NCBI GenBank assembly: GCA_937927265.1
Contig: CALBCO010000030.1
Coordinates: 1-7,873, forward strand
Reading direction: 5' to 3'
Origin: an uncultured Verrucomicrobiae bacterium
GTDB lineage: Bacteria; Verrucomicrobiota; Verrucomicrobiia; Palsa-1439
Length of the DNA: 7,873 nucleotides
The position numbers and the translations under genes were made by a program. Positions 1-5,718 of the stretch are shown here, piece by piece. How positions within the stretch are numbered: position 1 is the first letter of the stretch; every line of letters begins with the position of its first letter. The notes under the pieces were generated by a model. That model was not told the DNA's origin. It searched no databases and was given only the letters and a program-made list of their open reading frames with translations.

Positions 1-288
1 GACAACGGGATTGCCTACCCACAGTTGGCTGCGGAGGGTATTGTGCAACTCAATCCGGAGGTGATCATTGATTTGGTCAGCAGCTTCGACGCCAGTCCCC
101 GCTCGCCAGAAGCGATGCGGCGACAATGGGAACAGTTGCGAGTCGTCAGCGCCGTGCGCCAGAACCGAGTTCATGTCATCGCGGGCAGCCACGCGTTGCG
201 TCCCGGCCCGCGTTACATCGAGTTTCTCGAACAATTGGCGCTGCTGCTGCATCCGGATGCCTTTTCTCCTGAGACGAACCATGAGTGA
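1..288 (+). CDS. Periplasmic binding protein of a cobalamin/iron-chelate ABC transporter (BtuF/FepB type), C-terminal part
   Basis: The reading frame is open from the first base, so only the last 95 residues are visible and the start lies upstream. The visible part has the C-terminal features of the PF01497 periplasmic binding family: a YPQLAAEGIVQLNPEVII stretch, then a helix ending in W..L..V.AV..NRVHVI, then an LRPGPR motif and a final amphipathic helix with EFLEQLALLLHP. In this family the protein captures a cobamide or a metal chelate in the periplasm and delivers it to the FecCD-type permease. Its stop overlaps the next gene by 8 nt (ATGAGTGA), so the genes are translationally coupled. 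The ligand cannot be read from this fragment. Cobalamin is favoured by the downstream DUF71 gene, but a nickel or iron chelate is also possible. Confidence 0.88.
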   Translation, partial: DNGIAYPQLAAEGIVQLNPEVIIDLVSSFDASPRSPEAMRRQWEQLRVVSAVRQNRVHVIAGSHALRPGPRYIEFLEQLALLLHPDAFSPETNHE

Positions 289-1081
289 ACCCGCGCTCGA
301 AATTGAATCACTCTCGCTGGCCATTCGCGGGCAGGCGATTTTGCGCGATGTGTCGGCGCGGTTCGGAGTGGGCGAGACTTGGTCCATTATCGGGGCCAAC
401 GGGGCCGGTAAATCCACCCTGTTGAAATGCCTGATGCGCATTCAGAACGGCTGGACAGGCCGGGTGCGAGTGCACGGGCAGGAATTGGCATGCTTATCGC
501 AACGAGAATTGGCCCGGCATCTGGCCTACGTCCCACAACCCGGCGGCGAGCAGCGGTTCCCTTTTACCGTGCGCGAGTTTGTGCGGATGGCCCGGTATCC
601 GTGGGCTGGCCCGTTTGGTGCGGCGCAGCCGGGTGACTCCGAAGTCATCGCCCATGCCTTGCGTCTCGCCGAAGTTGAAGAGTTTGCGGAGCGATCGCTC
701 GACACCCTGAGCGGCGGCGAACGGCAAAAGGTGTTTTTTGCTGCCGCCTTGGCACAGGGGGGCAATGTGTTGTTGTTGGACGAGCCGACGGCGTTTCTCG
801 ATTATCGGCATCAGGCGGAAGTGGCAAAAATCATTCACGCGTTACATCGGGAACGGGGCGCGACGATTGTGGTGGTTACGCATGATGTGAATGCGGCCAT
901 GTTGATGGGCGGGGCCGTGCTGGCGTTGCGCGACGGGGCGCTGGTGTGGAGCGGCCCGGCGCGCGCGCTGGCCTGCGAACAAACATTGGGTTTAATCTTT
1001 GGCGCGACATTCCGTCTGCTCGATGATCCGGTGACCGGCCTGCGCCTGGTGGCGCCTCAAGGAGCCGGGGAGTACCGATGA
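281..1081 (+). CDS. ABC transporter ATP-binding protein, BtuD/FecE/FhuC type
   Basis: This is a 266-residue cytoplasmic ATPase that powers import by the adjacent permease. All nucleotide-binding motifs are present in order: Walker A GANGAGKST at residues 38-46, Q-loop Q86 in AYVPQ, signature LSGGE at 143-147, Walker B LLLDEP at 164-169 with catalytic E168, D-loop FLD at 172-174 and H-loop H201. The RYPW segment after the Q-loop is typical of the siderophore/cobalamin importer ATPases. I chose ATG 281 because it lies in the ATGAGTGA overlap with the upstream stop and puts the first beta strand (LEIESLSL) at residue 6, as usual for the family. The frame is open upstream, but that extension reads the preceding gene out of frame. 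The stop overlaps the permease start by 4 nt (ATGA). The gene appears intact. Confidence 0.95.
   Translation: MSEPALEIESLSLAIRGQAILRDVSARFGVGETWSIIGANGAGKSTLLKCLMRIQNGWTGRVRVHGQELACLSQRELARHLAYVPQPGGEQRFPFTVREFVRMARYPWAGPFGAAQPGDSEVIAHALRLAEVEEFAERSLDTLSGGERQKVFFAAALAQGGNVLLLDEPTAFLDYRHQAEVAKIIHALHRERGATIVVVTHDVNAAMLMGGAVLALRDGALVWSGPARALACEQTLGLIFGATFRLLDDPVTGLRLVAPQGAGEYR
1067..1072 (+). promoter_or_regulatory. Ribosome binding site of the FecCD-type permease
   Basis: GGGGAG lies 5 nt before the ATG at 1078, inside the end of the ATPase gene. It supports the ATG in the ATGA overlap as the permease start. Confidence 0.55.
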
Positions 1082-2076
1082 GACCGGCATTTTGGATTGG
1101 ACTGTTTGCCGTTGGGTCACTGGCGACGGTTGTGATTGCGCCGTTCATCGGCGCCCATCCTGTCCCGCTCAGTGCTGTGTTGGAACCGGCGACTGGCGAT
1201 GCGGCTACGATGATCTTCTGGAACATCCGTTTGCCGCGGGTTTGTCTGGCTTGGATTGCCGGTGCGGGACTGGCTGTTGGCGGGATGGCATTTCAAGCCT
1301 TGTTTCGGAATCCACTGGCCACCCCCTTCACGTTAGGTGTTTCCAGCGGCGCGTCGCTGGGCGCAGCGGTGGCAGTCCGGCTCGGCTGGGGGGCCGCTTG
1401 GCTGGGCGTTTCGGGCGTCAGCGTGGGGGCGATGGCCGGAGCGGTGCTAGCCATCGGCATCGTGTATGGCTTGACCCGGCTGCGGCGCGATTGCACGACC
1501 GGCACGATGCTGCTGGCTGGCGTGGCGGTCAATTTCTTTTTTTCCAGCTTGATTCTCTTGTTGCAGTACACCGCGAACTTTTACGACACCTTCCGCATTT
1601 TGCGCTGGCTGGTGGGCAGCCTGCAGATGGTTGGCTTCGATGCGCCGCTGCGCGTGGCGCCTTTCGTGGCTGGAGGGTGTCTATTGCTGGCGACGCTCAT
1701 GGCGGAACTCAATCTGCTGAGCGTCGGCGAAGAGCTGGCGGCGAGCCGGGGGGTGGCGGTCGGGTGGATTAAATCCGTATTGTTCCTTGCGATTTCGGGG
1801 ATGGTGGGGGTGATCGTTTCCGTCTGTGGCCCGGTAGGATTTGTCGGGCTGATGTGTCCGCACATCTGTCGGTTGATTGTCGGCCCCGACCATCGGCGGC
1901 TGTTGCCGGCCACGATTTTCTTTGGCGGGGCATTTCTGGTGGCCAGTGACACGGTGGCCCGCACCCTTTTTGCTCCCACCGAACTGCCGGTCGGCATTTT
2001 CACCAGTTTCTTTGGCGGACCGTTCTTTCTCTGGCTGCTGTTGCGGCCGCCGCAGTATGGCAAGATTAGCGCATGA
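1078..2076 (+). CDS. ABC transporter permease, BtuC/FecCD family
   Basis: This 332-residue polytopic inner-membrane protein would form, as a homodimer, the translocation path for a cobamide or metal chelate. Length and motifs fit the FecCD family (PF01032): an N-terminal membrane segment (about residues 5-22), the LPR motif at 52-54, the NPLATPFTLGVSSGAS block at 78-93, the cytoplasmic coupling loop LLSVGEELAASRGV around 213-226 that contacts the ATPase, GPVGFVGLMCPH at 251-262 and the C-terminal ELPVGIFTSFFGGPFF at 302-317. About ten hydrophobic segments can be seen. The gene overlaps the ATPase by 4 nt upstream, and its stop forms another ATGA with a possible start of the next gene, so the run is one operon. 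No lesion is visible. Sequence alone does not separate a vitamin B12 permease from a siderophore or nickel-chelate permease. Confidence 0.95.
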   Translation: MRPAFWIGLFAVGSLATVVIAPFIGAHPVPLSAVLEPATGDAATMIFWNIRLPRVCLAWIAGAGLAVGGMAFQALFRNPLATPFTLGVSSGASLGAAVAVRLGWGAAWLGVSGVSVGAMAGAVLAIGIVYGLTRLRRDCTTGTMLLAGVAVNFFFSSLILLLQYTANFYDTFRILRWLVGSLQMVGFDAPLRVAPFVAGGCLLLATLMAELNLLSVGEELAASRGVAVGWIKSVLFLAISGMVGVIVSVCGPVGFVGLMCPHICRLIVGPDHRRLLPATIFFGGAFLVASDTVARTLFAPTELPVGIFTSFFGGPFFLWLLLRPPQYGKISA

Positions 2077-2829
2077 GCAATCCCACCAGCAGGAACAGCC
2101 GGACCATGCGGCGGAAAACAATACTCAGTTGGAGTACCGGGAAGGACAGTGCATGGGCGCTCTATCAGTTGCAGCGGCGGGCCGATATTGAAGTAGTGGG
2201 GTTGTTTACTACGATCAATCAAACACATCAGCGCGTCAGCATGCACGGAACGGGGTTGGCCATGTTGCGGGAGCAGGCCAAGGCAACACGATTGCCGTTG
2301 CGCGAACTGCCACTGCCTGACCCATGCCCGATGACGGAATATGAAGTGCTCATGCGCAAGTTCGTCGAGGAGTGTCGGAGACAAGCGGTTCAGTGTGTTG
2401 CATTTGGGGATTTGTTTTTGGCGGATATCCGCGCTTACCGTGAACAACAACTAGCCGGCACAGATCTTCAACCATTGTTTCCGTTGTGGGGGATACCAAC
2501 CCGCCGCTTGGCCGCGGAGATGATGAGCGCGGGACTCATGGCATGGGTGAGTTGCGTCGATACGACAAGGCTGAGCGCACGATTGGCGGGTTGTTGTTGG
2601 AACAAGGCCATGTTGCAGCGTTTACCCTCTGGATGTGATCCGTGCGGCGAGCACGGCGAGTTTCACACTGTCGTGAGTGCCGGGCCAATGTTTACGCGTT
2701 CCCGTTCCGATTCGCGTCGGGGAGATTGTGGCACGAGATCGTTGGGTGTTTGCCGACATTGTGGCAGAGACCTCCCTGCTTGCGCCTTGTGAACTGCCCA
2801 CTCATGCTCCGCCGCACATTCACCCCTGA
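2073..2829 (+). CDS. DUF71/COG2102 PP-loop ATPase (diphthine-ammonia ligase family, B12-salvage type), 3' frameshift
   Basis: This is an ATP-dependent PP-loop (adenylating, amide-forming) enzyme. The motif SWSTGKDS at residues 19-26 is the ATP pyrophosphate loop. The segment GDLFLADIRAYRE, then PLFPLWGIPT and a CVD motif, leads to the family signature DPCGEHGEFHT at 189-199. Bacterial members next to B12 transport genes have been predicted from comparative genomics to act in cobamide salvage; archaeal and eukaryotic members make diphthamide. The start is uncertain. ATG 2073 overlaps the permease stop (ATGA), while ATG 2106 starts the protein at MRRKTILSWS, as is usual for the family, with an AGGA upstream. 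After residue 209 the open frame runs into unrelated sequence and ends at 2792. Removing one T at 2699-2700 restores GPMFTRPVPIRVGEIVARD and then RWVFADIV, ending at TGA 2827-2829 (251 residues from 2073, 240 from 2106). Confidence 0.88.
2699..2700 (+). other. Single-base (T) insertion that frameshifts the DUF71 gene
   Basis: The sequence reads ACGCGTTCCCGTTCCG. With one T fewer it encodes T-R-P-V-P followed by I-R-V-G-E-I-V, which is the usual family C-terminus following GP.F. As written, the frame gives R-S-R-S-D-S-R-R and stops at 2792. Confidence 0.8.
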
Positions 2830-3323
2830 GACAGGACAGCAGACGGAAGTGTGATTGGATGGGCCGCCGCCCCTGCCACAGTTGACGGTGGGGCAATCCG
2901 CGCCGCATCGCTGGTGTTGTGGCGGGCAACGGTCGCTTTGCGCAGTTTCAGGGGGATGTGTGGTGGTTTGCAGATTCGGCGTTGGCTGAACTGTTGAGGA
3001 TTCTGGTGGAATGGTTCGATGAGTCGCGGTTGTATTGCGGATTGACTGTGTTGCTGAAACACAAAGAGACAATCGGGAGACATGGGCTGGCACGCGCACC
3101 AAGGTGGGCGGGGTAATCCGATGCCGGAATCGTTGGCGTATATCGCTAGTCCCAACCTGAAATTCCCAAACTGATTTGGCACAAGTTGGTGCGGCAGACG
3201 GTTGCGTCTCCTTTGCCACCGGTTTGGCTCCGGACCGCTGAGAATGATCCCGCGCAGGTGTCAATAACTGCCGCGGCCGCCAACAATTCGATCAAGATGA
3301 AACCGAAGTTCGCTCCCCGCGCA
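2830..3323 (-). pseudogene. Decayed prepilin-type (GFTLIELL / H-X9-DG-like) gene
   Basis: No intact gene occupies this stretch, but the - strand keeps clear remains of a prepilin-type protein. From 3304 leftwards it reads GFILIELLAAAAVID, matching the type IV prepilin cleavage region GF.LIELL with glutamate at mature position 5. It continues as GDATVCRTNL-QISLG, which matches the C-R-x-N-L-R-Q-I segment of H-X9-DG proteins. The frame then breaks, and LGLAIYANDSG continues in another frame at about 3155-3120. A block of 14 nt flanked by TCCCAA at 3150-3155 and 3164-3169 accounts for the break: without it the text joins as SLGLAIYAND. Further down, ARHNTSDAARIA (about 2927-2892) could be the remains of the H-X9-DG end, but the DG is not preserved. 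No start codon fits. It lies directly after nikR on the same strand. Confidence 0.62.
3150..3169. repeat. Short direct repeat TCCCAA flanking a 14-nt insertion
   Basis: Two copies of TCCCAA start 14 nt apart (3150 and 3164). Deleting one copy plus the intervening 8 nt restores the reading frame of the decayed prepilin gene on the - strand (SLG joined to LAIYAND). Confidence 0.55.
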
Positions 3324-3749
3324 TCAACCCGGCAGATCCTTTCCAGTGGTCGTGATGGTCAGCTTGCCATGTTTGACACCTTTGGCCGCAATCAACTCAT
3401 CGGCAAGTCTCTTGATCTCTGGTGCAGGACCGCGCACGGCCAGAATCTCCAAGCAGTTGTCGTGGTCGAGGTGGCAGTGCAATGTGGAGATGATCACGGC
3501 GCGGTGTTCGTGCTGCAAATCGGTGAGTAACTCCTGTAGATGATGCTTGTGGTGGTCATAGACCAGTGTGATGCTGCCAGCAATCTCGCCGGCCCCCATT
3601 TGTTGCCGGTGTTCGACCAGTTGGGCGCGGATCATGTCGGCAAGCGCCAGCGACCGATTGTCGTACCCTTTTTCCTGGCGCATTCGGTCCAACTCCCGGG
3701 CAAGTGCAGCCGGCAGGGAGACACTGAAACGGGTAACGGTTTGTTTCAT
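3324..3749 (-). CDS. nikR: Nickel-responsive transcriptional regulator NikR
   Basis: This 141-residue ribbon-helix-helix repressor senses Ni(II) and shuts off nickel uptake genes. Residues 4-44 (TRFSVSLP followed by helices through ADMIRAQL) form the DNA-binding RHH domain. The C-terminal ACT-like domain carries every high-affinity nickel ligand: H80, H91, H93 and C99, in LQHEH and TLHCHLDHDNCLE, spaced exactly as E. coli H76, H87, H89 and C95. I chose ATG 3749 because MKQTVTRFSVSLP matches family N-termini; a TTG 13 codons upstream at 3788 adds unrelated residues. The helix segment NRSLALADMI differs from the more common NRSEAIRD, an unusual detail in the second RHH helix. No clear Shine-Dalgarno is seen. 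A TTGAC-type promoter lies just upstream. No GTATGA-N16-TCATAC operator is evident nearby, though this genus may use another site. The gene looks intact. Confidence 0.94.
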   Translation of the reverse strand: MKQTVTRFSVSLPAALARELDRMRQEKGYDNRSLALADMIRAQLVEHRQQMGAGEIAGSITLVYDHHKHHLQELLTDLQHEHRAVIISTLHCHLDHDNCLEILAVRGPAPEIKRLADELIAAKGVKHGKLTITTTGKDLPG

Positions 3750-3759
3750 GGTGCGGCGC

Positions 3760-3788
3760 AAACTACGAACCCTCACAAAGCCCGTCAA
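3760..3788 (-). promoter_or_regulatory. Putative sigma-70 promoter of nikR
   Basis: On the - strand TTGACG (3788-3783) is followed after 17 nt by TAGTTT (3765-3760). The -10 match is only moderate. Transcription would begin a few bases before ATG 3749, giving an almost leaderless mRNA, which agrees with the lack of a Shine-Dalgarno. Confidence 0.35.
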
Positions 3789-3797
3789 GCGGAGTTT

Positions 3798-4469
3798 TTA
3801 TCGGGCCAGGGAAGGATTCCAGAGGTCACGGTGAGACACAGGCGCGTATGTGTCCGTCAGCCGCAATGTTTCGACATGTCCATCCACAAACGCATACACG
3901 GCGCGGTCGCCGTGCCGACGGGTGGCAACATCGGTGGCATCTGCAGGTGTGTTCCAGAAGGGAGCCATCACATGATCCACGCTGCCGGGAACTTCGGCGA
4001 GCAGGATTGTGGTCGCGGGACGAGGAATCTCGCTGAGCCGCAACCAGGTGGCGGGATTGCCCGTGTAGTCGTCGTTGGCGGGCGTCAGTTCAAAGTACAC
4101 GTTCAAACCGTAGCTCCAGACACCGGCGACGGTTTTATTGGGGCAACGGTACACGCTGCCAAACAGGTTGGTCCAGCCGGCCGTGGGGGCGCCGAGATAC
4201 GGCGCAATCACGCGGCTCCAAGGGAGTTGGCCGTGTATGAAGGCGGAATGCGAACTGCGTGGCAGAAATTCGTTGTAGTCGTTGGCATACATCTGAATGG
4301 CGAGCGCGATCTGGCGTAGTTAGCTGCTGCAGCGCCAGGCGCGCGCCTTGTCACGGGCGCGCGCCAGCGTTGGCAACAGCAGGCTCGCCAGCACACCGAC
4401 GATGACAATCACCACGAGCAATTCCAGCAAAGTGAAACCGTGGTGACGCGGCGAAACGAGGCGATTCAT
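3798..4469 (-). pseudogene. Prepilin-type H-X9-DG protein interrupted by an in-frame TAA
   Basis: This is a type II secretion/pseudopilin-like secreted protein common in Verrucomicrobiota and Planctomycetota; its function is unknown. Residues 1-11 (MNRLVSPRHHG) form a basic prepilin leader ending in the glycine before the cleavage site. FTLLELLVVIVIVGVLASLLLP follows, with glutamate at mature position 5 and one membrane helix. Codon 50 (4322-4320) is TAA, within RCSS-stop-LRQIALAIQMYANDYNEF; the same frame then continues without further interruption to 3798. The C-terminal part has YRCPN (C109), SYGLN, a LSEIPRPATTILLAEV strand and H186 with D196-G197, an exact H-X9-DG motif, then HVETL. Total length is 224 codons including both stops, close to the family norm. 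Translation could restart at ATG 4292, but that product would lack the export signal. The alternative upstream ATG at 4508 adds an Arg-rich tail. The gene lies 43 nt after the PEP-CTERM gene and 48 nt before nikR. Confidence 0.85.
4320..4322 (-). other. In-frame TAA stop inside the prepilin-type gene
   Basis: The codon reads TAA on the - strand (TGC AGC AGC TAA CTA CGC). Upstream and downstream text are in the same frame and both match the family, so this is a substitution-type lesion and not a frameshift. Asparagine is usual at this position. A single-base origin would be from TAC, TAT, AAA, CAA, GAA or similar. Confidence 0.8.
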
Positions 4470-4512
4470 GCGATTTCGTCGCGACGGGATGGCCGCTCGC
4501 AGGTCCATCTGG

Positions 4513-5187
4513 TCAGTGTTTTCGACGGCGCGCCGTCAGCGCGGTGATGCCAACGCCGAACAGCGTGAGCATCCCGGTCGTTGGTTCTGGAATGGCTTCC
4601 CATTGAATGGTAAACGGGTCGCTCATGATGCCGGTCGGGATCCCGCCGTCAACGACAAACGCTTCGTACGTGGCGAAGTATGTGCCGATGTCCGCCGGTG
4701 CCGTATAGGCAGGGTGGAACATACCGAGGTTCCACTGCAAGGTGTCGCTCGATCCGTCGGTGCCGAACATGGGCATCCAGGTGTCGGGGCTGGTCCGGTA
4801 CGTGAACGCTTTGAGACCCGGTGTGGCGGACACTTGGCGAATCCAGATGCCCTGACCAAGCGGCAGCGGATCGCTCAGACCGTCCAGCACAAATCCGTAT
4901 TGCCGGTTAAACGCAGCCCCGCCGGCACTCGGGGCGAGGTCCGCGAACCACGGATCGGTGTGGTCGAATTGGTCACCGGGATGGCTCAGTGTCAACGGTG
5001 TCAGTGTGGGTAGCATCGGCTCAATGTCCACCTCAATGTTGGTGGACAGGCCATCGTTCATATAATGGATTCCAATGTGGACCATCGGCCCCTGCATCGG
5101 AACGGTGGAGAGAATCGTGGCTTGGGCCGTGGCGCCGGCCAGAGCGAACACAGCGGCCAGTGTGACGATGACAATTTTGATCTTTAT
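4513..5187 (-). CDS. PEP-CTERM sorted exported protein with a choice-of-anchor-M-like ectodomain
   Basis: This is a 224-residue surface protein if counted from 5187. Residues 1-23 form a signal peptide (KIKIVIVTLAAVFALAGATAQA). Residues 199-204 are IPEPTT, followed by a hydrophobic helix (205-219) and RRRKH, a full PEP-CTERM sorting tag processed by an exosortase system. The ectodomain has VHIGIHYMND (H37, H41), SHPGDQFDHTDPWF (H69, H76), LGQGIWIRQV and MFHPAYTAPADIGTYFATYEAFVVDG (H158). The order of an early H-x-G motif and a late strand ending in PG/IGTY resembles, by eye, choice-of-anchor-M and all3515-like domains, some members of which are linked to metal transporters. The start is a problem: AAAGGAG (5206-5200) precedes ATA at 5187-5185 where ATG is expected, and no good alternative is in frame. 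The frame is open to 5385, but that N-terminus is not signal-like. It is the gene before the prepilin-type gene. Confidence 0.82.
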   Translation of the reverse strand: MKIKIVIVTLAAVFALAGATAQATILSTVPMQGPMVHIGIHYMNDGLSTNIEVDIEPMLPTLTPLTLSHPGDQFDHTDPWFADLAPSAGGAAFNRQYGFVLDGLSDPLPLGQGIWIRQVSATPGLKAFTYRTSPDTWMPMFGTDGSSDTLQWNLGMFHPAYTAPADIGTYFATYEAFVVDGGIPTGIMSDPFTIQWEAIPEPTTGMLTLFGVGITALTARRRKH

Positions 5188-5199
5188 GTGGTTTTCAAT

Positions 5200-5206
5200 C
5201 TCCTTT
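5200..5206 (-). promoter_or_regulatory. Shine-Dalgarno (AAAGGAG) before the PEP-CTERM gene
   Basis: AAAGGAG on the - strand ends 12 nt before the ATA codon at 5187-5185. It indicates where translation of the signal peptide should begin, and so marks ATA as the probable former (or unusual) start codon. Confidence 0.5.
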
Positions 5207-5306
5207 GTCGGCAAGGGCCTCGCCCCAGCCGGTCTGTTGAATGGGTTGAACCGCGACAACCACATGAGCTGTCGCGCCTTGACAAACGGTGGGTGGAACG
5301 CGCGGT

Positions 5307-5718
5307 TCAGGCGCGTGGCGGGGGAGTCAGAGGAGAGTGAATGAGGTTGTTGAAGAATAGCGGCAGAACGATCAGCAATTGGCATTGAAAGACCCGCGGA
5401 TCAAACCTGTTCTCGGTCACAATCGCCGCCCAGACCGATTCCGTCGGGGTGGCCTTTTGTTTGCTGTGCTGGCTCGCGCGTTCTTCGGCTGTGGCCCGGG
5501 AGATGGATTTGCAGAGCGAACACGGGTTTTTGCCATCGAAGGTTCTGGTCACCCCGCGCGTCAGCCCGTCTTGTTGACTATAGACGACGAGCATGCGCAT
5601 CCACGCGCCCACTTGGGGGGCGGCCCATTGCCCCCCCCGTCACGGTCAGGATCAGCAACGCACAACAGAAGCCCCGCGCCGAGCGGTTGCCTTTGATTGG
5701 TTGAAATATCCCAGCCAC
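5307..5718 (-). CDS. Small exported Cys-motif protein (FDGKNPCSLCKSI), frameshifted at a G8 run
   Basis: This is a small protein of unknown function. The readable core from GTG 5612 is GAWMRMLVVYSQQDGLTRGV, then TRTFDGKNPCSLCKSI with a CxxC pair, a charged Lys/Glu/Ala-rich segment and a proline-rich end (PLTPPPRA). I recall similar proteins with an FDG..PC.LCK motif in Verrucomicrobiota, often near metal efflux genes. Upstream the matching N-terminus (RGFCCALLILTVTG, a signal or anchor helix) is in another frame, and the two join at eight consecutive G (- strand, 5638-5631). With seven G the text reads LLILTVTGGQWAAPQVGAWM without a break, giving 136 residues from GTG 5718. The Cys pair could bind a metal or be redox active; that is inference. 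It follows the RND pump gene on the same strand. The last ~80 nt extend into the PEP-CTERM leader region. The exact start is uncertain. Confidence 0.6.
5631..5638 (-). other. G8 homopolymer that breaks the Cys-motif gene frame
   Basis: Eight consecutive C on the + strand (G on the - strand) lie exactly where the reading frame changes between LLILTVTGG and QWAAPQVGAW. Seven would keep the frame. Slippage, phase variation or a base-calling error can all produce this. Confidence 0.65.

Noticed and set aside
68..280. An upstream start for the ABC ATPase giving a 337-residue protein
   Set aside because: The extra 71 residues are the binding-protein gene read out of frame; ATG 281 gives the normal family length and a coupled start.
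2840..2900. A possible terminator between the convergent DUF71 gene and the - strand genes
   Set aside because: Only short, mismatched GC stems (CCCC/GGGG) without a T-run are present.
2919..3116. A 65-codon + strand frame (GRFAQFQGDVWWFADSA...) between the DUF71 gene and the nikR end
   Set aside because: It is antisense to the decayed prepilin-type gene, has no ribosome binding site and no family resemblance.
3540..4319. A 259-codon + strand frame opposite the prepilin-type gene and the 5' end of nikR
   Set aside because: The - strand has the motif-bearing genes (H-X9-DG, NikR); the + frame has no domain or start signal.
5188..5385. An N-terminal extension of the PEP-CTERM protein up to 5385
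   Set aside because: It would bury the signal peptide 66 residues inside the protein and has no ribosome binding site.
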